In this document: positions 9,374-17,410 of the stretch, in pieces
Numbering within the stretch: position 1 is the stretch's first letter
Layout: each line of letters begins with the position of its first letter
Assembly (NCBI RefSeq): GCF_024138125.1
Contig: NZ_CP099993.1
Coordinates: forward strand, 62,001-126,000
DNA length: 64,000 nt
Source of the DNA: Halorussus salilacus
GTDB lineage: Archaea > Halobacteriota > Halobacteria > Halobacteriales > Haladaptataceae
Direction: 5' to 3'
Program-made: the position numbers and the translations under genes
The notes under the pieces: generated by a model
Seen by the model: the letters and a program-made list of their open reading frames with translations, nothing else
What the model was told of the DNA's origin: nothing
Database searches by the model: none

Positions 9374-10036
9374 ATGCGCGTGGTCGTCAACGCCGCGACG
9401 AGCGTCGACGGAAAGCTCTCCTCGCGGCGGCGCGAGCAGATCGCCATCAGCGGGCCCGAGGACTTCGACCGGATGGACCAACTCCGGGCCGACAGCGACG
9501 CCGTGATGGTCGGGGTCGGCACGGTGCTGGCCGACGACCCCCACCTGACCGTCGACGACCCCGCCCGTCGCACGGCGCGCCGCGAGCGGGGGGAATCCGA
9601 ACACCCCGCGCGGGTGGTCGCCGACTCGCGGGGTCGGACCCCCACCGACGCCCGGATTCTGGACGACGCGGCGACGACCTACGTCCTCGTCGCCGACGCC
9701 GCGCCCGACGAGCGAGTCGAGGCGCTGGAGCAAGCGGGCGCGCGGGTCGTCGCGGCGGGCGAGGACCGTGTGGACCTCGCGGGCGCGCTCGCCGGACTCG
9801 AACGCGAGGGCGTCGAGACCCTGATGGTCGAGGGCGGGGGCGAACTCATCTTCTCGCTGTTCGAGGCGGAACTGGCCGACGAACTCCGGCTGTACGTCGG
9901 TTCGAAGCTCATCGGCGGCCGGGACGCCCCGACGCTGGCCGACGGCGAGGGGTTCGTCGACGACTTCCCGACGCCGGAGTTAGAGAGTGTCTCGCGCGTC
10001 GACGACGGCGTGCTCCTGCGCTACGCGGTCGAGTGA
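9374..10036 (+). CDS. arfC: 2,5-diamino-6-(ribosylamino)pyrimidinone 5'-phosphate reductase
   Basis: 220-aa enzyme of the RibD C-terminal (dihydrofolate-reductase-like) family, reducing the ribosylamino side chain in archaeal riboflavin/F420 precursor synthesis with NAD(P)H. Diagnostic segments: NAATSVDGKLS at the N-terminus, DAVMVGVGTVLADDPHLT (about residues 43-60), and the late MVEGGGEL motif and YVGSKLIGG. Single-domain length fits the archaeal reductase rather than the bacterial bifunctional RibD. Transcribed away from rpa1. Confidence 0.9.
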   Translation: MRVVVNAATSVDGKLSSRRREQIAISGPEDFDRMDQLRADSDAVMVGVGTVLADDPHLTVDDPARRTARRERGESEHPARVVADSRGRTPTDARILDDAATTYVLVADAAPDERVEALEQAGARVVAAGEDRVDLAGALAGLEREGVETLMVEGGGELIFSLFEAELADELRLYVGSKLIGGRDAPTLADGEGFVDDFPTPELESVSRVDDGVLLRYAVE

Positions 10037-10038
10037 GT

Positions 10039-10194
10039 TCACTCCCCGACCTTCGACACCGAGAGGGTGTGGCCGGTCTGCTGGCCGTGTTCGACGAGCA
10101 CGTCGGCCGGTTTCGTGTCGCCGCAGGCGTCGACGACCTGCTCGAACGAACAGTCTCGACAGCTCACGCGTAGCCGGGCCGGGTCTTCTCCCAT
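10039..10194 (-). CDS. Small Cys-containing protein, haloarchaeal
   Basis: 51-aa reading frame starting at an ATG (MGEDPARLRVSC) with a CRDC pair and a further Cys in VVDACGD. The C-terminus reads GHTLSVSKVGE. The Cys pattern is like the many small zinc-binding proteins of haloarchaea but is not a full CPxCG pair. It converges with arfC, its stop lying 2 nt past the arfC stop. Judged real from its acidic, well-ordered composition and good intergenic fit. Confidence 0.6.
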   Translation of the reverse strand: MGEDPARLRVSCRDCSFEQVVDACGDTKPADVLVEHGQQTGHTLSVSKVGE

Positions 10195-10338
10195 TGTCAC
10201 CTGCCCTAGTGAAGTTGGGGTTTCCGGGAGAAGTCCCTGTCCCTTGCTATACTATGCCATTCTTAACCCCGGACGGTCGGCGGGCCGACGCGCTCGCGGC
10301 GGAAGGGCCCTCGACCGAGAGAATCGCTACCGAGTCGG

Positions 10339-10641
10339 TCAGTGGGAGTGGCCGGTCATCTCGCCGAAGGTCGTGCCGAAGCGCTCCTCGAACAGTTCCA
10401 TCGTCTTCTGCTCGTCGGCCTCGACCCGCGGGTCGGGTTCGCCGTGGCCGTGGTGGACCAGCGCGTGGGCCTGCTGGGCCAGCGACAGCATCGCGAGGTC
10501 GCCGAGGACCGAGGTGTCTGTCTCTGTCTCGTCCTCGCGTAGCATCTCGACGATTCCGACCGGGACCGTGAGTTCCTCGGCGTCTCCGTCGGGCGATTCG
10601 ATGGTGTACGTCTTGGTCTCGACGTCGTCTGCGTCGGTCAT
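10339..10641 (-). CDS. Conserved haloarchaeal acidic protein, unknown function
   Basis: 100-aa soluble protein starting MTDADDVETKTYTIES. It has a beta-type N-terminus, a helical middle (SLAQQAHALVHHGHGE) and the end FGTTFGEMTGHSH. The His-rich HHGHGE and terminal GHSH segments are notable and could bind metal, but this is unproven. The ATG at 10641 is favoured because residues upstream (to 10728) have non-haloarchaeal composition. No operon partner. Confidence 0.75.
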   Translation of the reverse strand: MTDADDVETKTYTIESPDGDAEELTVPVGIVEMLREDETETDTSVLGDLAMLSLAQQAHALVHHGHGEPDPRVEADEQKTMELFEERFGTTFGEMTGHSH

Positions 10642-10822
10642 ACCTCCCCTTCCCCCGGCGAACGTAAAGATGTGCGGGTCTCGGGACGGTTCTCGGTCGT
10701 CTGTCGCCCTCCCCTCGTCGCGGAACACCGACCAGTTCAGACGAAAATGCGCTTTCCGACCAACCCACGGCGCAGCGCGCGAAGCGCGCGCACGAGCAAC
10801 CTCCTACTGCGAGCGAACGTAA

Positions 10823-10856
10823 CCGGAAGAGCGCCGCGGTCGCGGCGCTCTTCCGG
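10823..10856. terminator. 16-bp-arm hairpin
   Basis: Arms 10823-10838 and 10841-10856 separated by GT. First of three stem-loops in the 380-bp gap (10642-11021) downstream of the thioredoxin reductase gene; no gene was recognised in that gap. Confidence 0.5.
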
Positions 10857-10909
10857 AGTGAGCGAGCAGTATTTTTTGGTCTCTTCGTGAGCGGAGCGAA
10901 CGAAGGCTC

Positions 10910-10928
10910 GTGGGAGCTTCGCTCCCAC
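10910..10928. terminator. Short hairpin with adjacent A/T runs
   Basis: 8-bp arms 10910-10917 and 10921-10928 with loop ttc. A six-T run occurs on either side (around 10872 and 10936), compatible with termination on either strand. Confidence 0.45.
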
Positions 10929-10949
10929 GGTGTAGATTTTTTCGAGGAG

Positions 10950-10996
10950 GGTGCGCCAGCAGAGCAGACCGCGGAGCGGTCTGCTCTGCGCGCACC
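10950..10996 (-). terminator. Two-tier stem-loop at the 3' end of the Grx-TrxR gene
   Basis: Inner arms 10959-10972 and 10976-10989 (14 bp, loop 3 nt) and outer arms 10950-10956 and 10990-10996. On the minus strand it follows the thioredoxin reductase stop by about 25 nt and is followed by a T-run (gaaaaaat), so it is the best terminator candidate for that gene. Confidence 0.6.
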
Positions 10997-11021
10997 CGAC
11001 GAAGAAAAAAGGTGGGTGCTG

Positions 11022-12350
11022 TTAGTCGTCCCCGGCCGCAACCTCGGTCGCGGCCTCCTCGGCTACGACCTCGGCGGTTTCGAGGTAGTCGTCGGCGTCG
11101 AGCGCGGCCTTACAGCCCATGCCCGCGGCGGTCACGGCCTGCTGGTAGTGGAAGTCGACCACGTCGCCCGCGCCGAAGATGCCGGGCACGCCGGTCGCGG
11201 TCTGGCCGCCGCCCTTCCCGCCCTCGGTCTTGAGATAGCCCGCGTCGTCCATCTCCACGTCGGTGCCTTCGAGGTAGTCGGTGTTGGGCGTGTGGCCGAT
11301 GGCGAGGAACACCGCGCCCACGTCCATCTCGAACGTCTCGGTCTCGGGGTCGTCGAGCTTATCGGAGGGGTAGCCCTCGGGGTGGCGGACCAGTTCGGCG
11401 TAGTCGACGCCCTCCTCGGGCGAGCCGTGGACCTCGCGGAGTTCGGTGTTCTTCAGAATCTCGATCTCGCCTTCGTCTACCTTCTTCTGGACGCGGTCTA
11501 TCCAGTAGTCCTCGGCGCGGAACTCCTCGCGGCGGTGGACCAGATACACCTTCTCGGCGAACTTGGTGAGGAAGTTGGCCTCCTCGAACGCGGCGTCGCC
11601 GCCGCCCACGACCAGCATCTCCTCGTCGCGGAAGAAGGCTCCGTCGCAGGTCGCGCAGGTCGAGACGCCGTAGCCCATCAGTTCGTCCTCGCCGGGGACG
11701 CCGAGGGTCCGGGCGCTCGCGCCCGACGCCGCGATGACCGCGTCGGCGGTGTACACGTCGCCGTTCGTGAGCTCGACCCGGAACGGTCGCGCGGAGTCGT
11801 CGACCTCCTCGATGACGCCGTTCTCGACCTCCGCGCCGAACCGCTCGGCCTGCTCTTTCATCCGGTTTATGAGGTCGGGACCGCTGAGACCCTCGGGGAA
11901 GCCGGGGTAGTTCTCCACCTCGGTCGTGAGGGTGAGCTGACCGCCGGGCTCGTCGCCCTCCAGCACCAGCGGGTCGTTGTTCGACCGCGCGGCGTAGATG
12001 GCGGCGGTCAGGCCCGCGATGCCGCTCCCGGCGATGACGAGCCGACGGTGTTCGACCGCGTCGTCCTCGCCGCCGTCGGTCGCCGCGATGCCGAGTCGCT
12101 CGTCGAGTTCGCCGGTCTCGTCGAGTTCGCTCGTGTCCTCCCACCCGCCGACGAGTTCGTCGTCGATGAACACCTCGGGCGCGGTCTTGCGGCCGTCGGC
12201 ACGCTCGACCATCTCCTCGAACAGTTCCTCGTCGCCGGTCACGTTGTACGTCTCGTACTCGACGCCCTTCGAATCGAAGAGGTCCTTGGCCTTCTCGCAG
12301 TAGGGACACTCCTTCTTGGTGTAAATCTCGACCCGGGGGTGTTCGCTCAT
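11022..12350 (-). CDS. trxB: Glutaredoxin-thioredoxin reductase fusion
   Basis: 442-aa flavoprotein disulfide reductase with an N-terminal glutaredoxin domain. Residues 1-85 carry the redox pair CPYC (15-18) and the APEVFIDDELVGG cis-Pro region. After an acidic linker (about 86-98) comes a thioredoxin reductase: FAD-binding GSGIAGLTAA, redox pair CATC (about residues 230-236), NAD(P)-binding GGGDAAFEEA and the C-terminal GIFGAGDV FAD motif. The fused Grx may take electrons directly from the reductase. Single-gene unit with strong 3' hairpins. Confidence 0.93.
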   Translation of the reverse strand: MSEHPRVEIYTKKECPYCEKAKDLFDSKGVEYETYNVTGDEELFEEMVERADGRKTAPEVFIDDELVGGWEDTSELDETGELDERLGIAATDGGEDDAVEHRRLVIAGSGIAGLTAAIYAARSNNDPLVLEGDEPGGQLTLTTEVENYPGFPEGLSGPDLINRMKEQAERFGAEVENGVIEEVDDSARPFRVELTNGDVYTADAVIAASGASARTLGVPGEDELMGYGVSTCATCDGAFFRDEEMLVVGGGDAAFEEANFLTKFAEKVYLVHRREEFRAEDYWIDRVQKKVDEGEIEILKNTELREVHGSPEEGVDYAELVRHPEGYPSDKLDDPETETFEMDVGAVFLAIGHTPNTDYLEGTDVEMDDAGYLKTEGGKGGGQTATGVPGIFGAGDVVDFHYQQAVTAAGMGCKAALDADDYLETAEVVAEEAATEVAAGDD

Positions 12351-12489
12351 GGTACAATATTGAGTCCGGCGGGGTATTTAGCTTGTGTTGTAGCGCCGTC
12401 TTTCCGGTATCTCGCCGACCCGACGAGTCGGCGTTTCGGGCGTATGTTCTTGTACGAGGACGGGGCAAGCGAGAGGTCACCGAAAACGG

Positions 12490-13044
12490 ATGACCGACAA
12501 ACCAACACAGTCAGAGACCCACGATGATACCCGAACCCGACGACTCGAACGTGCGTCGACGAATCGAAGCCTCGATACCGACGCACTCGCACACGCTCGT
12601 GCAGATGCTCAGGTGGTGCTCGAACAGACGATTCAGACGTTTACTGACCTCTCGGACAAGGCGTTTCGCCTCGTTCGACTCAACGGATTAGTCGTCACTA
12701 TCGTAATCGCCATCTCGTCACAGATAGAGACGAAAGCGTACGTAAACGTCGCTTCACTCGCGTCGATACTGTTGTTCATCTGTTCGGCCCTGTTTGCCAT
12801 CATTGGATACCGGATACGGACGATAGACGGGGGAATCAGCACCGATGCCTTCCAGAAACTCACCTCGTACAAACTCCGCGAGAAGGAGTACCTGAACTGG
12901 GTCCTTACGCTCGGGTATCCGAAGTGGATAGCCGACGGGGTGCAGAAGACCAATCGAAAAGAACGGTGGATCGGATACTCATTACTCGCGTTCCTCGGTG
13001 GAATGGCGATGCTTCTCGCCGGAACATTTTTAGCTATTTACTGA
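12490..13044 (+). CDS. Three-TM membrane protein of a lower-GC islet
   Basis: 184-aa protein of unknown function. Residues 1-40 are polar. A helical segment (VLEQTIQTFTDLSDKAFRLV) leads into hydrophobic stretches at about 64-80, 86-108 and 162-182. A soluble part between TM2 and TM3 has the motif KEYLNWVLTLGYPKWIADG. The order (coiled segment, then paired TMs) resembles small membrane effectors of haloarchaeal nucleotide-signalling systems, but no cyclase is next to it, so this is only a suggestion. GC content and codon use are visibly lower than in neighbours, consistent with transfer. Confidence 0.75.
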   Translation: MTDKPTQSETHDDTRTRRLERASTNRSLDTDALAHARADAQVVLEQTIQTFTDLSDKAFRLVRLNGLVVTIVIAISSQIETKAYVNVASLASILLFICSALFAIIGYRIRTIDGGISTDAFQKLTSYKLREKEYLNWVLTLGYPKWIADGVQKTNRKERWIGYSLLAFLGGMAMLLAGTFLAIY

Positions 13045-13055
13045 CACGAAGAACC

Positions 13056-13166
13056 ATGAACGACGATTCCGACGACGAGGACGTGTTTATCCGGCCTGAA
13101 GACCTCGGCGAACCCGGTGCCACGGTCCTCGGTCCGAATGCGAGTGACGAATCGAGCGACGAATAA
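13056..13166 (+). CDS. 36-aa acidic peptide downstream of membrane protein
   Basis: Short frame starting 12 nt after the membrane-protein stop (MNDDSDDEDVFIRPEDLG). Almost half the residues are Asp, Glu or Ser. The tight spacing and shared lower GC suggest one transcript with the upstream gene. It could be a regulator or partner peptide of the membrane protein; nothing proves it. Confidence 0.5.
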   Translation: MNDDSDDEDVFIRPEDLGEPGATVLGPNASDESSDE

Positions 13167-13208
13167 CCTCCCGAAGCCCTTACCTCCGGGCCGCCCCTCG
13201 CATCGCCC

Positions 13209-13493
13209 ATGCCCGCCGACCTCGAAGAGAAGACCGACCGATACGAGGGACTGCTCGCCGAGGCCCTCGACGCCGCCGAGATCGCGCCGCCCGAGGACAC
13301 CCCGATGGGCGAGGCGGCCGCGGAGTGCCGGGAGATGGCGGCGTCCTACCTCGAGGACGGTCGCCACTTCCGGGAGAACGACGACCCCGTGAACGCGCTG
13401 GCCTCGTTCTCGTACGGTCACGCGTGGCTCGACGCGGGTGCACGCGTCGGACTGTTTGACGTGCCGCGCGAGGGCCACCTGTTCACGGTCTGA
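13209..13493 (+). CDS. DUF357 family protein
   Basis: 94-aa all-helical archaeal protein. The core AAASYLEDGRHFREN and LASFSYGHAWLDAG segments match the DUF357 family pattern (helical hairpin ending in YAH/YGH-x-LDA). Length is normal for the family. Function is unknown. Stands alone with its own upstream gap and converges with the Arg/Gly-rich gene. Confidence 0.85.
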   Translation: MPADLEEKTDRYEGLLAEALDAAEIAPPEDTPMGEAAAECREMAASYLEDGRHFRENDDPVNALASFSYGHAWLDAGARVGLFDVPREGHLFTV

Positions 13494-13538
13494 GCCGGAC
13501 CGAAAAGAGGCGACGGTTCCGACGATTCAGTCGCGACG

Positions 13539-14285
13539 CTATCGGTTCTCGTGCTCGTCGTTCCTGCGCCCCTCGCGACGCCGGGACCCGTGCCCGTACC
13601 GGCTTCCGTACCGGCGGTCGCGCTGGCCGCCCTCGCGCCCGGAGATTCCCTCCTCGCGGTGGCTTCCGCGCTGGCTTTCCCGACTCGGGGAGGACCCGCC
13701 GTGTCCCGAATTCCCGGACCTGCGGCGACTGCCGTACCGGCTGTCGGTGTGCTGGCCGCCGCGGTTCTCGCGGTCGCCGGTCGGCCCGAGGTTCCGGTCG
13801 CTACCGGTGTCGGAAGCCCCCTCTTCGCGGCTGTAGTCGACGTTCCCGCCGGTCTCGCGGGTCGTGGGCGTGATGTCGTCGCGGTCTCGGCCGCGGCCGG
13901 TTTCGCGGTGGTCGTTGCGGTCGACGTACGACCCTCGGCCTTGCTTCGGTTCGCCCCCGCGCGAGCGAGTCTCGTCCGGCGCGTCCTCGGTCCCCTGCCC
14001 GGGACTCGGCTCGCCGCCCTCCGAACGGGGTTCGCCGTGACGGTCCTCGTCGCCGCTTCGGGCGCGGTTCGGGTCGCCGCCGGTTCGGGGACTCCGCGAC
14101 GTCCCGGCGTCGTTCGCGCCGCGGCTCCCGTATCGGTTGGTGCCGCCCCGTTCCTCCTGCTCCTCGCGGCGCTGGCGGTCTCGGTCGGCGGCGTCGCCGT
14201 ACTCGTTGGTGTGTCGCTCGTCGGCGGGGTGGTCGTCGGTTCGCTCTCGTCGCTGCTCGTCGTGCTGTCGCTGAGGATTGGCCAT
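13539..14285 (-). CDS. Intrinsically disordered Arg/Gly/Ser-rich protein
   Basis: 248-aa hydrophilic protein starting MANPQRQHDEQRRERT and composed almost wholly of R, G, D, E, S, N, T with recurring RYGS, DRxNxG and GGE motifs. There are no hydrophobic segments and no recognisable domain. Such an Arg-rich, roughly charge-balanced composition is unusual in an acidic haloarchaeal proteome and recalls bacterial low-complexity stress proteins. ATG 14285 is chosen because residues upstream are uncharacteristic. A long frame also exists on the opposite strand, so expression evidence would matter. Confidence 0.6.
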   Translation of the reverse strand: MANPQRQHDEQRRERTDDHPADERHTNEYGDAADRDRQRREEQEERGGTNRYGSRGANDAGTSRSPRTGGDPNRARSGDEDRHGEPRSEGGEPSPGQGTEDAPDETRSRGGEPKQGRGSYVDRNDHRETGRGRDRDDITPTTRETGGNVDYSREEGASDTGSDRNLGPTGDRENRGGQHTDSRYGSRRRSGNSGHGGSSPSRESQRGSHREEGISGREGGQRDRRYGSRYGHGSRRREGRRNDEHENR

Positions 14286-14445
14286 CTGAATTTCCCCCGA
14301 CGGAGGTTCCCCGAGCGCTTCCTTAGGCGTGCTGGCCCGGTCGGGTCGGAACCGAACTCCCGTCTCCCGATTTTCCCTCCCGGGTCCGGGAGGCAGTCCG
14401 CGACAAGTTTTTTCTATCACCCTCACACACGTTATCATGGATATT

Positions 14446-14628
14446 ATGAACGAAACGTACGTGCGACTGCTCTGTCCGGAGTGTGGCAAGGACTGGGAAG
14501 AGGGCCCCGACGCCCTCCCGGCCCACGACCAGCAGTTCCACTGTCCGAACTGTCACGCCACGCGCCGGACCGCCGAGTTCACGCGGACCGAGAAGGACCT
14601 CGACACCCTGAAGCAGTTCGGGGGTTAG
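14446..14628 (+). CDS. Small zinc-ribbon protein (CPxCG type)
   Basis: 60-aa haloarchaeal protein with two Cys pairs, CPECGKDW near the N-terminus and CPNCHATRR in the middle, enough for one zinc ribbon. The C-terminus (TEKDLDTLKQFGG) is typical of a conserved haloarchaeal family. An alternative in-frame ATG lies at 14437; MNETYVRL at 14446 is preferred by similarity to family N-termini. Its last 4 nt overlap the aIF2-beta stop on the other strand. Confidence 0.8.
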   Translation: MNETYVRLLCPECGKDWEEGPDALPAHDQQFHCPNCHATRRTAEFTRTEKDLDTLKQFGG

Positions 14629-15035
14629 TCACTGCTGGTCGCCGAGCGCGCGCCGCACGCCTCGCACCGCAACAACACCGCGCCCTGTTCTCGTTCGAGT
14701 CGCGTGTCGGGGAGCCCGCACTCCGAGCAGAGGACGAACTCCTCGGCGTACTCGTCGATGGCGTCTCCGATTCGGCCCTCGCTGAACTCGCCGGTCAGCC
14801 GAGCGCGGCCGCTCTCGTCGATGTGAGCGCTGGTCCCCAGTTCGTCCTGCAGGAACTTCAGGACGTGGTCGTCCTCGCGGCCGAGCCGGTCGAGCGTGTC
14901 CTGGAAGTTCTCGTAGACGGTGACGTTGCCCTCCTGGCGGACCTCCGGGTCGGGCACGTCGAAGCGGTCGCCGGTCCCCTCGATGTCGGGAGTCTCTTCG
15001 AGCGCCCGGTCGAGATGGTCTTCGTACCCTTCCAT
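14625..15035 (-). CDS. eif2b: Translation initiation factor aIF2 subunit beta
   Basis: 136-aa beta subunit of the initiator-tRNA-binding factor aIF2. The central alpha-beta domain is clear (DHVLKFLQDELGTSAHIDESGRARLTGEF). The C-terminal zinc ribbon has CSECGLPDT and CEACGA. Length is normal for archaeal aIF2-beta. Converges with the zinc-ribbon gene with a 4-nt overlap. Functions with aIF2-alpha and -gamma encoded elsewhere. Confidence 0.95.
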   Translation of the reverse strand: MEGYEDHLDRALEETPDIEGTGDRFDVPDPEVRQEGNVTVYENFQDTLDRLGREDDHVLKFLQDELGTSAHIDESGRARLTGEFSEGRIGDAIDEYAEEFVLCSECGLPDTRLEREQGAVLLRCEACGARSATSSD

Positions 15036-15275
15036 GGGTCCACCATGGGTCTCGTTCGGATAAAAACCTTTCAGACTCCTCGAATCGACGCCCTCTGGCG
15101 GTCGGTAAGCTTTCGTTGCACGCCGAACGGAACGAAACGGTGTGAACGATTCGCCAATACTCGGTTGCTTGGCTCACCCTGAAATTGCGTTCTTCAGGGG
15201 AGGGGTAATCCGTACGCCGTGTTAACGGGACTCAAGATAATACTATAACCCTGCAACCGTTATCCTCGGTTGCTT

Positions 15276-15515
15276 ATGAAGAAGCAGGAACTCATCCACC
15301 TTCACGGCCTGCTTGCGGAGGTTGGAAACTACTACGAAGACGAGCACAGCACCGAAGTCGACCTTTCCGAGTACGAGTCCCTCGGCGTACGACCGACATC
15401 TATTCACAAGTCGAAAACCGATCACAAAGCCGCGGTGTTCGCGATGGCGAAGGCAATCACGTCCGAGATGGCAGACGCGGAGGCCACCGAGAAGGTCGCC
15501 GCGAAAGCCGACTGA
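15276..15515 (+). CDS. UPF0058 family protein
   Basis: 79-aa protein of the archaeal UPF0058 family, recognisable from MKKQELIHLHGLLAEV at the start and the SIHKSKTDHKAAVFAMAKAI segment. Predicted mostly helical and cytoplasmic; function unknown. The upstream AT-rich stretch (15228-15262) probably holds its promoter. Ends before a 16-bp-arm hairpin shared with the converging DUF555 gene. Confidence 0.88.
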   Translation: MKKQELIHLHGLLAEVGNYYEDEHSTEVDLSEYESLGVRPTSIHKSKTDHKAAVFAMAKAITSEMADAEATEKVAAKAD

Positions 15516-15690
15516 GCGCGCGGAGACGTCCGGTTCCTACTGTCCTGTAGCATCCCCGATAGTTGCACGCGTAGCGACTCCTTCCCGACGGTTGCACGAG
15601 TAGGGTCCTCGTAACGCTCGGCCGACGCGCTACTCGTCGGTCGGAACGCAGAGAAGCGTGGGTGAGCCGCGCGCCAGTCGCCACTCGACT

Positions 15691-15723
15691 CGGGCGGCGC
15701 GACCCGACGGGTCGCGCCGCCCG
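15691..15723. terminator. 16-bp-arm hairpin between convergent genes
   Basis: Arms 15691-15706 and 15708-15723, single A between them. It lies between UPF0058 (plus) and the DUF555 gene (minus) and is GC-only with no T-tract. Confidence 0.6.
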
Positions 15724-15747
15724 GGACGCGTCGGTGGAACTCGGGGT

Positions 15748-16206
15748 CTACTCGATGAGGTCCTCGAACTCCGGCAGGACCTCGTCGTCGTCGCGTTCGT
15801 CGCCGGTGGCGTCCTCAGTTGCGGAGTCGCCCTCGGAGTCGGCCTCCTCCTCGCTCTCCTCGTCGTCGTCTTCGATGACCTCGACTTCGAGGACGGTCAG
15901 CGGGATGTTCTCGAGGCGCTGGCCGATCTCCTTTCGTGCAATCCGCGAGGCGTGTTCCTCGCGCTCGACGTTGAAGACGGTCATCTCCAGTTCGAGCGCG
16001 ACGAGGCTCTCGTCGGCCGCGATGAACGCGGGTTCGAGTTCCTCCCCGCAGTGGGGGCACGACCGCTCGCCCATGTTTATCTCGACGTAGTTGAGGTCGG
16101 GATTGAGCAACTCACCGGTCTTCGAGATGGCGATTCGAACCGCTTCGTCCGGCGTCTCCACGTCGTAGACCGGAACCGCGGCTTCCACGACAACTCTGCA
16201 GTTCAT
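15748..16206 (-). CDS. DUF555 / UPF0212 family protein
   Basis: 152-aa archaeal protein. The conserved part is residues 1-110: MNCRVVVEAAVPVYDVET, then SKTGELLNPDLNYVEI and a SCPHCGEELEPAF segment whose C-x2-C pair may bind metal. The last 40 residues are an acidic tail rich in Glu/Asp/Ser, a halophilic addition. Function unknown. Divergent from the OGG-like gene, with 86 nt between starts. Confidence 0.88.
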   Translation of the reverse strand: MNCRVVVEAAVPVYDVETPDEAVRIAISKTGELLNPDLNYVEINMGERSCPHCGEELEPAFIAADESLVALELEMTVFNVEREEHASRIARKEIGQRLENIPLTVLEVEVIEDDDEESEEEADSEGDSATEDATGDERDDDEVLPEFEDLIE

Positions 16207-16292
16207 GGTCGCATAGACGTTGTAGGGCCAACAGTATCAAGTTTGGCCCCAAAGCGAAAGACTTCCCCCGCCTCGGTCCCTCGGGTCGCTCG

Positions 16293-17180
16293 ATGGAATC
16301 CGGTTCGATACCGCTGGCCGACGTGCCGGGCGGGTTCGACCTCCAGTCGACGCTCGAAAGCGGCCAGACGTTCTGCTGGCGGCGCGAGGACGGCCGGGCC
16401 TACGAGACCGACGACGCCCACGGCGGGTCGGCGTGGTACTACACCGCGACCGAGGGCGAGGTCGTCCGGGTGCGCCACCGCGAGGGACAGTTAGAGTGGG
16501 AGGCGACGACCGACGCCGACGGGCTACTCGTCGAGCGACTCCGCCTCGACGACGACCTGCCGACCATCTTCGAGGCGGTTCCCGACGACCCGCTGGTCGC
16601 CGACGCGCGCGCGGCCTACCCCGGGATGCGACTCGTTGACGACCCCTTCTTTCCGTGTCTCGTCTCGTTCATCTGTTCGGCTCAGATGCGGGTCTCGCGC
16701 ATCCACGGGATGCAGACCGCACTCGCGCGGGAGTTCGGCGAGGCCATCGAGTTCGACGGGGAGACGTACCACGCCTTCCCGACGCCCGAACGCCTCGCGG
16801 CCGCGACCGAGGCTGAACTCCGGGAGCTGGGGCTGGGGTATCGCGCGCCCTACGTCCGGCGGTCGGCCGAGCTGGCGGCCGCCGGGGAGGTCGACCCGGC
16901 CGACGTGCGCGCGAAGGAGTACGAAGACGCCCGCGACGCCCTTCAGGCGTTCGTCGGCGTCGGCGACAAGGTGGCCGACTGCGTCCTGCTGTTCTCGCTC
17001 GACTTCCTCGAAGCGGTGCCCCTCGACACCTGGATTCGGACCGCCATCGAGGACCACTACCCCGACTGCGACCGCGGGTCGTACGCCGAGACCTCGCGGG
17101 CCATCCGGGAGGCGTTCGGCGGCGAGTACGCGGGGTACGCCCAGACGTACGCGTTCCACTACCTCCGGAGTCGGTACTGA
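16293..17180 (+). CDS. ogg: OGG1-like 8-oxoguanine DNA glycosylase/AP lyase
   Basis: 295-aa base-excision-repair enzyme with the HhH-GPD fold. An N-terminal beta domain (SGQTFCWRR) precedes the helical domain with SFICSAQMRVSRI. The helix-hairpin-helix FVGVGDKVADC contains the catalytic Lys, and the downstream PLDTWI supplies the catalytic Asp. Layout and length match eukaryotic-like OGG1 proteins of haloarchaea. Likely excises 8-oxoguanine, a main lesion in sunlit brines. Followed by a long hairpin and a C/T-rich tract. Confidence 0.9.
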   Translation: MESGSIPLADVPGGFDLQSTLESGQTFCWRREDGRAYETDDAHGGSAWYYTATEGEVVRVRHREGQLEWEATTDADGLLVERLRLDDDLPTIFEAVPDDPLVADARAAYPGMRLVDDPFFPCLVSFICSAQMRVSRIHGMQTALAREFGEAIEFDGETYHAFPTPERLAAATEAELRELGLGYRAPYVRRSAELAAAGEVDPADVRAKEYEDARDALQAFVGVGDKVADCVLLFSLDFLEAVPLDTWIRTAIEDHYPDCDRGSYAETSRAIREAFGGEYAGYAQTYAFHYLRSRY

Positions 17181-17214
17181 GGTTCTCGGAGACCGGTACC
17201 CGACCCCTCCGGAA

Positions 17215-17257
17215 CCGGACCGGTCGGTCGCCGCACCGCGGCGACCGACCGGTCCGG
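17215..17257 (+). terminator. 20-bp-arm hairpin plus pyrimidine tract after ogg
   Basis: Arms 17215-17234 and 17238-17257 with loop acc. A C/T-rich run follows (17260-17345), as expected for an archaeal termination region on the plus strand. Confidence 0.65.
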
Positions 17258-17378
17258 GGTTCCCCCGTCGTCCTCTCCCGGTCGTCGTTCTCCGGTCCTC
17301 TCCCGGCCGTCGTTTCCCGCCGTCTTCCCGCCGTCGCCCTCCCCGGATTCTCCGACGCCAACGACCGCTACCCGATGG

Positions 17379-17385
17379 TTTTAAA
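17379..17385 (+). promoter_or_regulatory. TATA box of tfe operon
   Basis: The sequence ttttaaa is centred about 29 nt upstream of the tfe ATG, the spacing for a leaderless or near-leaderless transcript. Confidence 0.6.
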
Positions 17386-17410
17386 CGGCTGAACGCCCGG
17401 GTATACGATA

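Noticed and set aside
12347..12592. Minus-strand frame in front of the lower-GC islet
   Set aside because: It overlaps the start of the membrane-protein gene and the 5' end of the Grx-TrxR gene, and its sequence is not protein-like.
13551..15182. 543-codon plus-strand frame over the Arg/Gly-rich gene and aIF2-beta
   Set aside because: It overlaps the certain aIF2-beta gene and has Ala/Val/Pro shadow composition.
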